A stretch of 64,000 bases of DNA, taken from the NCBI GenBank assembly GCA_002104895.1, contig MCFG01000382.1, positions 1 to 64,000 on the forward strand. Reading direction: 5' to 3'. Below, piece after piece: positions 33,651-46,906 of the stretch (position 1 is its first letter; each line of letters begins with the position of its first letter). The notes under the pieces were generated by a model. The model was not told the origin of the DNA and made no database searches. It saw nothing but the letters and a program-made list of their open reading frames with translations. The stretch is from Anaeromyces robustus. Its lineage: Eukaryota > Neocallimastigomycota > Neocallimastigomycetes > Neocallimastigales > Neocallimastigaceae. A program made the translations under genes and the position numbers.

Positions 33651-36075
33651 ATGATTAAAGACACTAGAAGAAGAAAAGTAAATAATTCAGAATCTAGCGA
33701 ACAAAATATTAACGATACTTCTATAATAGAAATAAAAGATGCAGAAAAACAAAAACCTATTAGAAAAAGAAACATGACCAATATCCAAATGTTAAACGAA
33801 AATGAAAAATTTAGTATTACTGAAGAAGCTAATAATTTATTTCTAAAAATTAGCATGTCACAATTATTATCCGCAAGTCCATCCTTTAGAAAAAAATTTG
33901 AACAAGGATGTAAACCTAGAGTAGAGAAAATTCTTTGTTCTTTAACTAATACCAATATTCCTGTAGTTTGTGGTGAAATAGATAATAAAACTTTTAAAAT
34001 ACTTTACGATACCGGTTTAAACGTAAATGTTATTAACAACTCTTGATTTAGATAAACTTTCAAATAAAACAATTAAATATTATGAGTATTCTGAAGATAT
34101 TGCTGCTGCTGATGGTACTGTAAAAGATTTAACAAAATAGATTACAACAACAAATAAAAAACACTAACACTAAAATTAAAAAATACGTTAATAAAAATTT
34201 GTTTTATTAAAATATAAGTTTTATTAATTATTTAATTAAAAAAACAGAAGTTAATAACTATTACATTTTTTCAAATTACATAAAATTTTCTTGACTATTT
34301 ATATTTTCTATTAATTATAATATAATATATTTTTCCTATTTATTTATAATATATTTCTATATAAAATTATCCTAATAAATTTTATTTATTAATAAAATAT
34401 AAACTATAACTAAATTTAGTAAACTAAAATTACTAATTTAAACTAAATACTATTTTATTTGAATTTATTCTATTTATTATTTATTTATTATTTTAATATT
34501 AATACTATATTTATTATATATTTTGAATTTAAAAACAATGGAAAATTTCATAAATTAAGAGTGAAAAAATTAAAGTTCAAAAACAAAATAAATTATTAAT
34601 TTAATTTGTGAAATATTAACTTTATTTAATTGATTTAAATTAATTGTTTCATAATAATTTTACAGAAATATTTTAATTCAGTTACTTCTAAAGTGGCTGA
34701 ATTTACAATTAAAGATATAATATGGCGCATAATATCTTTACAGGTACTACAGTTTCTATAGATAGTTATGTTGAATTAAAAATAAACATTAATAATATAG
34801 AACTGTTATTGTTAATTTATTATTAACTATACTAATCCATATTTCGATCTTATATTTGGTAGAGGAATCCAAAAGAAGTATCGTTTTTTTATTAATCCAG
34901 ATGATGATGTAATATACTAGAAAACAAAACGTAAACAAAGTATGCCGTATTAAAGAACAATGATGATATACTTGCCCCAAATTAATGGAGGATCGCTTTA
35001 GATTTACGTACTGCATATAACCAAAATAGGATAACCGATAAATAGGATAACCGATAAAAAAACAAAAGAAACAAATGCTTTCATTACACCATTCGGAATT
35101 TATACCTTTCGGTTTATCAGACGCGCCACTACATTTTCAAGCGTTCATGAATTCAATACTTTTTGAAAAACTCGAAAAAGTAGTTATCGTGTACTTAGAT
35201 AACGTATTAGGGTAAATTAAAAAAGAATGTGTTTAAAATTGTAAATGGGTATTAGAACAATTTAGAAAAAATAAAATTTTCTTCAAAATTACAAAATGGT
35301 TCAATATTACAAAATGTGAATTTTTTTTTTGATACAGTAACTTATCCAGATATACGCTGTAAAAAAGGATTTTATATTCCGAAATATATTTCTAAATTAA
35401 ATAATCTTAAGAAATCGTAAAATATTAACGAACTATAAAAGGTTTAAGGATTAATTAATCAGTTCTCTGATTCAATTCCTAAATTATCCTAAAAATTACT
35501 TCCTTTATTTGGATGTTTATCAAACTATCGCTAAAAATCATTGATAGAAACTTCGACAAATGAATCAAATCACTAGAATTTTACCCTCGCGCCGTTTTTA
35601 AATTCCAATCAAATTATTTTTTTATTTCAGATGCATAGGAATTTCTGGATCTTCTATCTTATTCCAGACCTTTTAGGTGGACAAGAGCTCCGATATCAAA
35701 AATTTAATGGAATAAATCGGAAATAACAAAAGCTCATGGAATAAAATAGAAGAATTAATCAGAAATAAACAAATAGAAGCATTAGCTTGTACAGCCACAA
35801 ATCCAACAATACGGAAATACACTATAGCGAATTCGATAAAGAATTATTAATTATAATGAGTTTAGAACATATAATATTTCATTAGAAATTCTAAGAAAAC
35901 TATTTTTGTATTAACAGACAATAAGCTATCAAGCCAAATATTAAATGTCACGAAAAATAGTCAATAATAGAAGATTACGAAATCTCAAAACTTCATTCAT
36001 ACAATGTTGAAGCAATATATCTTAAGGGATCAAGAAACTTTTGCTATATAATAAGAGTATCTACTTATACTATGT
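33651..36075 (+). mobile_element. Old relic of an integrase-less type element (protease, RT, RNase H)
   Basis: A worn protease (LYDTGLNVNVINN near 34000) is followed, after a solo LTR insertion at 34119-34742, by RT sequence (ALDLRTAYNQ near 34985, then worn PFGLSDAPLHFQ-like and YLD-like motifs) and an RNase H region (YSEFDKELL-like near 35830). Coding similarity ends near 36070 without integrase sequence. It resembles the 24.9-27.8-kb element. Its upstream Gag zinc knuckle is not adjacent; a matching fragment lies at 51936-52250 in the opposite orientation. It is heavily broken (many breaks), so old. Confidence 0.7.
34119..34742 (-). mobile_element. Family E solo LTR (624 bp), older copy
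   Basis: On the plus strand it lies between TGTAAAAGATTTAAC (34119) and GCGCATAATATCTTTACA (34742), flanked by the perfect duplication GGTAC (34114-34118 and 34743-34747). It is clearly diverged from the two near-identical family E LTRs, so the family has been active over a long time. It is inserted in the old integrase-less relic. Confidence 0.9.
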
Positions 36076-37122
36076 TTTAGACTCTATTTTATTAATTTTA
36101 TTATTATTATTTATTTTAAACTATTATAAGTTGTTTAAATTAAATAATAAAATAAGAATTAATAAATAAATATCATAATATAAATATTATGATTGAATAT
36201 AATAATAGTATCATTAAATTGATAATAATATTATTATTTTAGTTCATTTTATTTAATTTATTATTTTTTTAAATATTTTAATAAAAATTTATAATTCTAT
36301 ATAAACATTAAAATAATTCAATTAAAATAATGATTTTTTATAATTTAGTAATTTTTCCATCAGGGAATTTGCTTTAGACAATCTTTAACACGATCACTGA
36401 AAGTATACCAAAATTAGTTTAAATTTACTCATATAATTTTGAATTTATTAAAAAGATATATTTTAAAATGATTTAAAATATATCAACCATATTATTTTAT
36501 ATTAAAAATTTAAATATCATCAATATTTAAAATTAATTTTCATTATAAATATTAATACTTAGTTTATTATAAAATTTTAATAATTTTAATTATTTATTAT
36601 TATTTCTTTCTTATATATTATATTTGCTTTACTTTAAATATAATTTAATAAAAAGATAATTATTTTCAATATTAAAATATTTAAAATTTTAAAATAATTA
36701 ATATTTAACATTTATAGTATTTTTCTCTTTTATTTTTTATTTTTTATATCCAATATAATAATATTCGAGAAAATTATTCTTATTAGAATAAATTACTATT
36801 TTCAACTTTTTAAAATTTTCATCACTTGAATGAAAATTAAAAATTTGGATAATAAATTGTAGAAAGTATTAAGAGAAATTGGAATAATTTTAATATATTA
36901 AAGTTAAAGAAATCTTAAGAGTATTTACAATTAAAAGTTAATATAATATTATTTGTTACCTATAAATATAATTATTATAATAATAATAATAATAGTAAAA
37001 AGTAAGAAATGGTTATTGATTTAATAATAATAATACAAAAAACTATTTATGGCAATAAACCAAAAAATTAAATTAAGTTTTTGTAATCAAATTAATAAAA
37101 TGTGAATAATAAAAAAATATTA

Positions 37123-38797
37123 GTATTATATTGCAAATAATCATTCAAAATCATTAAAAATTAAAAAAAGATTTCAAGTTTCAAAATGTGGTCAATTTAA
37201 AGTTAGCAAAATTAAAATAATAAATTCTTTGAATAATTTATTATCTTAATTAATCTTTAATGGAATTATTTTCAAATATAATTATATATGAAAAAAAAAA
37301 TTTTGAAAAATTTTTAATGATTATAATATATAAAGAAAAAGGGATTTTAAAAATAGAAAAATAAAACAATTCTTTTTAGGTGTTATGAAGTATTCAATCA
37401 TTTTAATGTAAATATAGTTTAAAATTATATATCATGAATCAAACAATTACGTTAAAATCTATTGATTTTAAATAATAATGTTCAGAAGTATATTTAAAGA
37501 AATTTAGTTTCACATAAAAGGTTTATAGAAGGAAGAAAACAATGAAGCAACTAATTATGTGCAAAATTATATTTTTAATATATAATGAGTTTTAATTTCT
37601 ATATTTATTTATAAAAATACTTATTATAATAAAATAAAATTAAAAACAAATAAAAAATTTAAATAATTAAGTTGTTAATAATATTTTAGTAAATACAGAA
37701 AATTAAAAAATGATGAAAAACTAAATAATAATTTACAAATTATAATATTATTAATATTGCCAAAAATGTATAAATAATTTTTTAGAAAGAGACATTTTAA
37801 TAAAAATGATACTATTAGAAATAAATATAAATTTAGAAATGAACTCTATAAACTAAAATTATATTTATAGAAAAATTCTAAATAATGTTAATTGTAGTTT
37901 TATGCTTTTTACAATAAATATAAATAAAATTACTATTGTGTTATTTTTGAGATATTAATAATTATTTAATTTTTTATTGCTTTTTATCTAGATTTATTAC
38001 ATATGATTTACTTATTCTAAAATTTTTATATTTAAATTTAAATAAAATTTTAAAATTTTATTTGATGTAAAATATTTAAATAATATTTAAAAATATTAGT
38101 TTTATTCTAGTGATATAAGTTTTTTTATATATTTTCACTAAATTTATTTACATTTTATATTTATAATAAAAATTTTATAATGTAGTGTTTAAAATTTTAA
38201 TTCCATCCGTATTAATTAATATAAACATTTAACAGAATTTTCACTGCTTTTTATTATCTGTAAAATAATATTTATTGGTAACTTTATTTGAGATTATAAA
38301 ATTAGAATTTTTATTTCGTTCATATACTATTTGTAATTAATTACTAATTACAATTAGTCTATTGAAAAATCATAAAAGTCTCAATTCCAATGATAATTAT
38401 TTATAATTTCCTATCTAAAAATATAATATAAAATATTATTAACAACTTAATTATTTAAATTTTTTATTTGTTTTTAATTTTATTTTATTATAATAAGTAT
38501 TTTTATAAATAAATATAAATAGAAATTAATACTCATTAATGTTAATACTTTTATAATTTTTATAAATGTTTAAAAAACTGAATAATAAAATTTTTATTAT
38601 TAAAAATATATATTAAATATATTTTAAAAATAATTCCGTTAAAGATTAATTAATATAATAAATTATTCAAAGGATGTAATATTTTGATTTTTGTCAAAAT
38701 TATTTTTAAATAGATCACGTTTTGAAGCTTGAAATCTTTTTTTAATTTTTAATAATTTTGAATGATTATTTACAATATATACAACTAATACTTTGAT
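37123..38797. repeat. Diverged inverted repeat, arms ~570 and ~370 bp
   Basis: Sequence at about 37123-37695 is the reverse complement, with indels, of about 38430-38797. The best-matching parts are 37580-37690 against 38430-38550 and 37130-37200 against 38705-38790. The ~730-bp spacer is non-coding. It could be a foldback or MITE-like DNA element, or two LTR relics in opposite orientation. No clean target duplication was found. Confidence 0.65.
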
Positions 38798-41609
38798 AAT
38801 GATATAGATATTTTTAATAGTAATAATAATATAAAAAAATATTTAGAAATTACGATTTTGAATAATTCTCCAATGAAAAATATAGATATGACTGCTGGAA
38901 TATCTGCAAAAAACGCTTGATTACATATTTGTACTAATAATCGAACATTTATTCTAGATTTGTAATAGTTAATTATGACACTTAAATAGCACATACAATT
39001 TCTATACTTATTTATATTTAAAGATTTTCAAATTTTATTTTTACTTTTATTTAGTACTTTCTTTTATAATATCTTAAAAGAATAATTATATATTCTTATC
39101 CTCTTTTTTAGAAATAAATTATATTATTAATTAAAAGAATTATTAAAAAAAATTATTATTGAGACTTTTTTATCCAATATCTATATAATGAAGTGATGAT
39201 GATGTAAGAATAATTATATTCAAAAACAATAAATCTTATATTAAATATTATTGTTATTGTTATTGTTATTGTTATTTATTAATATTTTATCCTTTAATTA
39301 AATTTTTTTAATACTTTAGGGTTGTAATTAATTTTTATATAAATAAAATTTACATTTATAAGTAAATATATTAATAATTTTAAAAGATAATATAAATATT
39401 TGTAAATATTTTCACTACTATTAAAAGATATTACTAAGTTTTATTTTTGATATCGTTAGAAATATTTTTAATTGTTAAAGAATAAAATATTTATGTTCAA
39501 TTCTTTCTTTTCGTCCTAACTTTAATTCTTTTCAATATGATAGACTAGCAGGGAGTAATTATTATAATTTGTTAGTAAAGTTTATTTGTTTCTTTAATAA
39601 CATTATTCTTATTATTGTGTTTCATTATTTGTATTTCTGTCATATTTTTTTATTAATCACTTTACGTTTGTTCTTAAATAAATCAGAATTTTTATTACCT
39701 TGATTATTTTGAATTTTGATCATTATTATTACTTTTAATATAACGAATATTTTGATATTTTTATTATTTTCATTATTGTTTTTTGTAATTGAATAGATTA
39801 TTTATAATTTATATTACTATCATTAGAGTTTATGATTTCATTAAATAACTTTCATTCTTTAATTTTAATCATTACTTTTCCTTCTTGTATTTCTAATAAT
39901 TTTATTTTAATATTTAAATTATTACCGGAGATTGTTTAGGGGTTTTTCAATAATCTTATAATCTTTAAATTTGTAATTTATATAAATACTTATTTAAATC
40001 TGCAAGTTTATAGGTTATTTCTCATCATTGAAATTTTGAATATATCTTAATGAGTTTCTTCTATATTTAATTCCCTAGAAATTATCATTATTCTTATTTG
40101 AATTTAAATTATTATTATATAATTTTAGTATTTTTTATTTGTATTAAAATTTTTAAAAAAATTATTTCAATTAAAATTATTATTATTTCAAATTTTTGTG
40201 ATAATAGAAATTTTATAATCTTTAAATGTGATTCGATAACTTTATTAAAGTTATTGAATAATATTTAAACCAATTATCAAAAATAAATTTAACAAGATTC
40301 AATAATAAAACAAATTTATATATATGAAAATATTAAATTTAAAAAAATTGGTTAATAATGGTGACAATATAATAAATTATTTTAAATTTTGAATATTATA
40401 TAAGGTAATTATTAAAATAAAAATTAATTAATATTATAATATTAAATAATTTTAAACGCAAGTAATAAAATTTAGTAATATTAAAATAATTGTAACAATG
40501 TAAAATTTTATATATTGTAATCAATAATTAAAATGTAATGAAATTGTGACAATAAAAGTTTTACAAGAACGAATATTCAAGATTATTTCACAAAATTTTA
40601 TTAATTACTTTTTAGTTTTATTTTATAAATTTTTTTTAATTATTTTAATTATATAAAAATTCATAATTAAGAAGGATTATTTTTGTAATTTATATTTATT
40701 TTTTTTTAAAATTAATTGTTTATAATAATTAAATAATTTTTCCTTAAACTAATACTAAAAGAATTATTAAATTAATATGTAAATTTATTTTTAATTGTTT
40801 GTTAATTATTACTTTATTGTTATATAATATAATAAGCGTATTATATTGTTTATATAACAATAATAAATAATAATTAGATATGTAATTGAAAATTCATAAA
40901 TTTTCTGATGTGATTTAGTTGAGTATTATTAATTTTGTAAAAAACAGTTTTAAATTGTTAATATAAATTTTTATATTTATTGAATTGAAAAGAAATTTAT
41001 ATATTAGAAGTAAATATCAATATAATAATGATCTCAAATTTCTTTATATAAATAATTTTTAATTGTTCATTATTGTACATGAACATCATCTATTTGAAGT
41101 TGAATAACATATTCTTATTATTCTAATTGAATATTCAAATTCTATTAAATTAAATTAATCTTCAATATAACAAAATTTTAAATCAACATAAATTTAATCT
41201 TTATAAAATTTCATCGATCTATAATAGTTATTTCTTTTAAAGCCATTTATTTTTAATGCTTCCAACCAATTTTTCAGTGAAATACTTAATTATCCCAACG
41301 TATTCTAATTAATTAATAAAAGTTTTTAAAATCTTGTAGTTAGATGAATTTATTTAAAGAAAAAAAATTAGGATTCTAATAGAAATTATTTTGTCACATC
41401 ACTTAATAATTCTGTTAAACATAATAATTTTTTTTAAAACATTGTAAATTTTGATATTTTTGTATATAATAACAAATTTTTTAATAATATAAAAATTTAT
41501 TATCGTTTAAATATGTTCCGATTTGAATATAAATAATATGTTAATAGTTTTGAGGAACAAATCTTAAATATTAGAGATTATTCTTTTGCATTTAATTCAT
41601 GAGATTTAT

Positions 41610-41725
41610 TGAAAATAAAATAAAAAATAAAATAAAATTAAAATAAAATAAAACAAAAAATAAAATATAATTAAAAATAAAATAAAATTAAAAATAAAAT
41701 AAAACAAAAAAATAAAATAAAATAA
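41610..41725. repeat. AAAATAAAAT minisatellite
   Basis: Units of AAAATAAAAT interspersed with TAAAATTA and AAAACAAA recur for about 110 bp. Simple A/T-rich tandem sequence. Confidence 0.7.
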
Positions 41726-42119
41726 ATAGTCAATTAAAATATATAATGAAATAGAATTTGTTTAAGTAATAATCAATTATATATAAATATACTTGAATAT
41801 AAATAGCAATAGAAGTATTATTATTTTAATTAAAAACTTTTATTTTCGTACTATAATAAATAGCTATTTTCTATTAACTGTATTCTAAATAATTTGTTAA
41901 TTATTATTATAACCTTAATAAGCTGAATTTGTATTATAACCAAGTATTATGACAGAAAAACTACAATATATTTCCACGAAAAAGAGTGGTGCTTATGATC
42001 AATTATGGAGTAAGTACATTTTATACCTGTGTCTGGTAGTGAAATTCGATTAGATAAATTATGTAGTGTTGATTTTGATCCACCATACCACAACTATACT
42101 AGTTAATTCAATTTCAATT

Positions 42120-42390
42120 ATTAGAATCCTATTTTAAATTGAAGTTCTTTCCAATGAGCATAAAATCGAAGCAAAATGGAAGAAAATCCTGAATATTTGA
42201 GGAGTTGTCGTTATTTTTTTTGTAATATTTTAATTTAATAAGGTTTAAATTAAGTTAGATATGTTTACTTTTAATTGTCCAAATCTATTTTTGCTTGTAT
42301 AATTTAAATATTTTCAAATATTCTTTTAGCAATTTGTCTATTAATAAATTTTAATTTTAATTTCATTACTCGTGATACATGAATAAATTA
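42120..42390 (+). mobile_element. Diverged fragment of family D LTR
   Basis: CCAATGAGCATAAAATCGAA, GTTGTCGTTATTTTT, and later TTTAAATTAAGTT and AATTGTCCAAA match, in order, the family D LTR (63920-64000 and 2130-1960 minus). No ends or target duplication are visible. An old, partial LTR copy. Confidence 0.65.
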
Positions 42391-43359
42391 CTATTAAATA
42401 AACATGCATAAATGAATGAAATAATAATGATTAATATTTATATTGATAATAATAAGTATATTTTTTTAATTAGTATATTAAAATAATTAGTTTATTTTTT
42501 TATTATTTAATACTATATTATATAATGTCATAATATTTTTTATTATTAAATACTATACTTAGCTATAATATTTAATAAACAAATCAATAATTTATTATAT
42601 AAAGGAAGAAAGTTCGAATTTTTATAAATAATTATTAAATAAAAATAATAAACAAAATAAAAAATATTAAAAATGAAAAACATTATATTAATTTTATTAT
42701 TTACATTTATTATTGAATATTGAAAATTTCAGAAGTAATGCTTTTTTGCTTTTTAAATAAAATGAAAAAATACTTTAAAAAAAATTTAAAATAATAAATG
42801 TTATTATGTACTAAAAATGACAGTCAAAAATAATATTTCAAAGTTTTATTTTTTATTAAAAATTCTTTTATTAAAAAAATAGTTTAATTATATAAAATTT
42901 GTAATAATTTGTAATATTATGATAAATAATTAGTATTAATATATAAAAAATGTAAAATAAATAAATTTAAAACAAAATTTTTTAAAAATTTGGAACAAAA
43001 TGTAGGTCGAACACAAAGTACTTGGATACTTTAAATAAATAAAATTAGTTAGTAAATTTATTTTTAACTAGTATAATAGTCTATTATTGTAATAATCGTT
43101 GAAATTGAAATGTTTGAAATTGAAATTAAAATTGTTTGATAAATTTTATTATTATATTATTTTGTGTTGTAAATATTATTTATATGGTTATAAATTTTTT
43201 TATATATATTATTTATGTGGTTATAAATTTTTTCATATATATTATTTATGTGGTTATAAAATATTTTTTATATATTATCATACTTTGTTTATTTACCTGA
43301 TGATTATAGTGTTTAATTAGACCATGTTTACTATTTTACTAATTTTAAGATTCGTAATA
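42391..43359. other. A+T-rich spacer with a ~39-bp tandem repeat
   Basis: At 43170-43280 a unit containing TATTTATGTGGTTATAAATT recurs about three times. A 73-codon frame through it (YYLCGYKFF repeats) is only the translated repeat and I do not call it a gene. Nothing else can be supported. Confidence 0.5.
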
Positions 43360-44165
43360 ACTTGTCACACACCTACAGTTTTTCAACTCGAATCGTCCTA
43401 ACTACAATTATCAAAACAAAAACAATAACAAAACCAATTTTAATAAAACTTCGAACTTCAAATTCTTATATCCTAAGAAGAAAAAGATAAAAGAAAAGAA
43501 GAGAATCGTTATATATATAGTGGTACTGTCAAACAAACTCACAAAAAATGACATTTAAAAAAAAAGAATAATTATTCAAACCCAATATATATCTAATCTT
43601 AAACTAAGAATTACATATAGGTCAAATGTTAAATTTTAATTTCTGTTGAAATATTATGAGTAAATTCGTAAATTGGTAGTTTTACTTAATTCTGGCTCTC
43701 AACCTTAATCTCATAGACATTTATTTCGTTAAAGAAAATAACATCTCTTTTACTATAAAAGCGAACTCCCTAATGTATCAAGTATTAGAAGTAACCAATC
43801 TATTCTTGAGAAACTCTTTCAATTTCAATAAAATATGATAATCCTTATTGTAAAACCAAATTCCTTACTATCAATCCTCCATCTAATTATGAAATTTTTG
43901 GTACGTAACGATTGGAAAAGATTTATTATTTTTCTCTTCTGATTCATTTGAATATTTAAATTGTTTATTATCATTAAGTTCATTTGTTGAAATATTAGTA
44001 GTAATAAATTTTAGTAAAACTAAGAAATTGGAATTCATTTGTAGAAAATTTTATTGTTGAGTTGTGGACTAATAGTAAAACCTCTTCCATTTAAAGATGT
44101 TTTCAACAAAATCCTATATCAATGAATTACCTCCTCATAGGCCATACATATTAAAATAATTGCAC
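43360..44165 (+). mobile_element. Worn Gag tail, protease and RT start of a Ty3/Gypsy relic
   Basis: In order on the plus strand: an Asn/Lys-rich tail (NQNNNKTNFNKT), a protease-like stretch (LNLIDIYFVKENNISFT near 43710), NPPSNYEIFGT near 43880, and a DVFN...LPPHRPY-like linker near 44095-44150. This is the standard protease-RT junction of Ty3/Gypsy elements. It is heavily broken and truncated before the RT core; old. Confidence 0.65.
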
Positions 44166-45534
44166 TAAATTTGATTCATTATTAATTTGTTTCAAAATCT
44201 TAAATAATAAATTAAATATAATTAAATATAAATATTTTATTTTTATTTTTAAAATTCCATAATAAAATATATTTTTTCTATTTATAAAATGAATAAAATA
44301 AATTAATTTTATTTTATTCATTTTATAAATAGAAAAAATATAAATGTAAATAGATAATATTGTTTTATTGAATCAATGTAATTGTTATTGATTAAAATAA
44401 TTTCTTTAAATTTTATTATAAATAAAAATTTTATTCTTAAAAAAAACATATTTTTATAATTTTTTTTTAATTTTTTTAAATGTTAGTCTATTAAAATTGT
44501 TTTGTAATCTATTTTTTAATAAATCTTTACATTATATTTGGACTTCTTTTCTTAAAATTTATATTTTATTTTGTAAGCTTTCGAATTATTAAGCGTATAC
44601 TTTTTACTATAATAATTAAATATAACACCTATATTATTGTTTACTTAAGTAGTATATCAAAAGTAAGCTTCTGTTATATGTTAGATTGTATAATACAATA
44701 ATATTTAATATTATTTATTATTATTCATATATCTTATGTATTGCCGAATGAGTTTTGATTCACTGAATTTCTTGTATCATTACATTTTAATGTATTAAAG
44801 TTATATTTCATATCTTACACTAAATTATATATAATAATAATACAATTTACTTAATATTTTATAATTTTATCAATATTTTTATAATAAATGTTCTTATAAA
44901 ATTTAAAGTGTTTATAATATTTGATAATAAAAATAAATAAAAAGAAAAGAAAATAAATAATAAAAATAATAAATAAGAAATTATTTCTATTTCTTTATTC
45001 TTTAAATTCTTTTAAATAATAAAATTATTCTAAGAATAATTAGAATTTAAAGAAAAAATAAATAAAACTTTAAATTCTTTTAAATAATATAATTATTCTA
45101 AATTCTTTTAAATAATAAAATTATTCTAAGAATAATTAGAATTTAAAGAAAAAATAAATAAAACTTTAAATTCTTTTAAATAATATAATTATTCTAAGTT
45201 TTATTTATTTATTTATCTTAGAAATTATATTTCTTTTAAATTTTATTATTTATTTTTTTATTAATATTTATTTAATTTATAATTGAAATTTATTATATTT
45301 ATAATATTTTTATCTTTTTAATTTATTTTTTTTCTAGAAAACTTAAATATAATTAAAATCAAATTAAAATATAAATTGTACATAATTATTTTTGAATACT
45401 ATTAAGTTGGTATGCTCATTAATTTAATTTTAATTTAATTTTATGGTAAATTTTTAATATTAAATTTACCAGAAATTATGATTTAATAATTTTATTATTT
45501 ATATAGATAATTATGCTCAGGACCAGTAAGTGAA
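44166..45534. repeat. A+T-rich spacer with a palindrome and a 96-bp tandem duplication
   Basis: A perfect palindrome has 33-bp arms at 44269-44301 and 44309-44341. A tandem duplication with a 96-bp period occupies 45004-45195 (two units, each itself partly self-complementary). No gene is visible. Confidence 0.75.
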
Positions 45535-46330
45535 CGAGAGAAAAATGCAACAGAGTAAAATATATTGAGAAATTTGAGAAAGGATAGCACCAATAGCATT
45601 TTTTCGAATCAGTTTCAAATATCGCGGTTAGAAGAAATCAGGACAAAGTCCGTAATAAATTTGGATATTAAAAAGTATTAAAGACAGAGAGCTCCAGATG
45701 ACCAAAAAATTTAGTATTTTTCTAAAGTAATTTATGGATGGACTCAATTAACAAAGTCAGGAATAAAATGATAAAAATAGTTTCCAAGACCTATAAAAGA
45801 TTGGACTTCTTTAACGTTAGCAGGAGTAGACCAGTTAAAGAATAAAAAATTTATTTGGATCCATATCAAAATGCCTTAGGCAGATATTCTATGTCCAAGA
45901 AAATCGATGAAAGGAACAAAAAATTCACATTCTACAAGTTTGGGATATAATCCAGTAGATTTAAGTAATTTTAGGATAATAGTAACATGGAGGATGTGAG
46001 AATCATAGGGTAAAAATTATTAAATATATTAGGGGAAAAATTTATTAAATATATTAATATATTTAATAATTTTTTCCCAAAGTATATTTACCAAGAACTT
46101 CTTCCATAACATCATTAATAAAGTGTTGAAATAAAGCTGGGGCATTCTTCAAAAGATCTTTACGGAGATTTATGCTGATATATTCCTCTATGGTATTTGA
46201 TTCTTCAACAGTTAAAGGATAGATTGGTTAATAAAATGGTTTTGAATTATCCTTGAGTTTTATAAGGGCTATGAGGAGGAAGCTTATTAGCAGCAGTTTC
46301 ATCCTTGAAGGGTAAAGGTGCTTTGGGTAA
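45535..46330 (-). mobile_element. RT-RNase H relic of a Ty3/Gypsy element
   Basis: Worn minus-strand sequence includes the LPPHSPY linker (near 46270), ALFQHFINDVMEEVLGKY (near 46080-46145), NWSTPANVKEVQSFIGLGNY (near 45780-45840) and the start of RNase H with an ETDS...AIGAILSQ-like stretch (near 45570-45620). It is much shorter than a complete RT and has many breaks; an old fossil. Confidence 0.7.
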
Positions 46331-46906
46331 AAAGATAAGCTCATTAACTGACTCGAAAATTTTTTCTATACTTGTCGCTATTTTAAAGGGATTGTATTAT
46401 CTTTGCTATCAGTGTAAGAGGTAGTACTGTGAGAAAGGTATTTGTTTTAAGGTTTATTACTCACGGAATTAAGAAGTGCTAGAATCCGAGGTTCATGGAT
46501 TAGAAATATATTTAGAGGCGAAGATGAGAAAAGTAAAATTTTTTAAATTCATTGAAATGGGAGTACACATTTTTGATTTCGGTAATACTAAATCTTTCAA
46601 TTCAAAAGTTTCAATTTCTTTATTTTTATTATAAAGGTTTTCATATAATAATTTATATCAATCATATATATAAACCCATTTTTTTTTTATTAAATTGGAA
46701 CCAACCACCTCATGATTTTTAAAAATTGTATTAAAGATATCGTTAATTTTTTTAAAATTCGAATTTTTGTACATTTTTAAAGTAGGTAAATGAAAAGATA
46801 AAAATTAAATATATATATAGAATACAGAGATGAATCAATGAAGTTGATGAATGGAGTATTCTATATATAATTTAAATTTATATTTTTTTATATATTTTAT
46901 TAAATA
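46331..46906. other. Spacer between RT relic and coiled-coil Gag
   Basis: No frame can be named. Near 46885-46925 the sequence matches that at about 5508-5555, next to the 774-codon Gag. Confidence 0.4.

Larger units (their letters stand above)
36076..42119. other. 6-kb gene-poor, extremely A+T-rich region
   Basis: No coding frame, LTR or tRNA can be supported over most of this stretch. Exceptions are the inverted repeat at 37123-38797, a short TTGTTA microsatellite near 39250-39275, an AAAATAAAAT-type minisatellite at 41615-41725, and TAA runs near 36970. The composition resembles centromere-flanking or long-silenced DNA, but there is no tandem satellite to support that. Confidence 0.5.

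Noticed and set aside
36076-42119. Centromere or satellite array
   Set aside because: Composition alone is suggestive, but there is no tandem higher-order repeat.
43099-43320. A 73-residue tyrosine-rich protein
   Set aside because: It is only the translation of a ~39-bp tandem repeat, with no start context or similarity.
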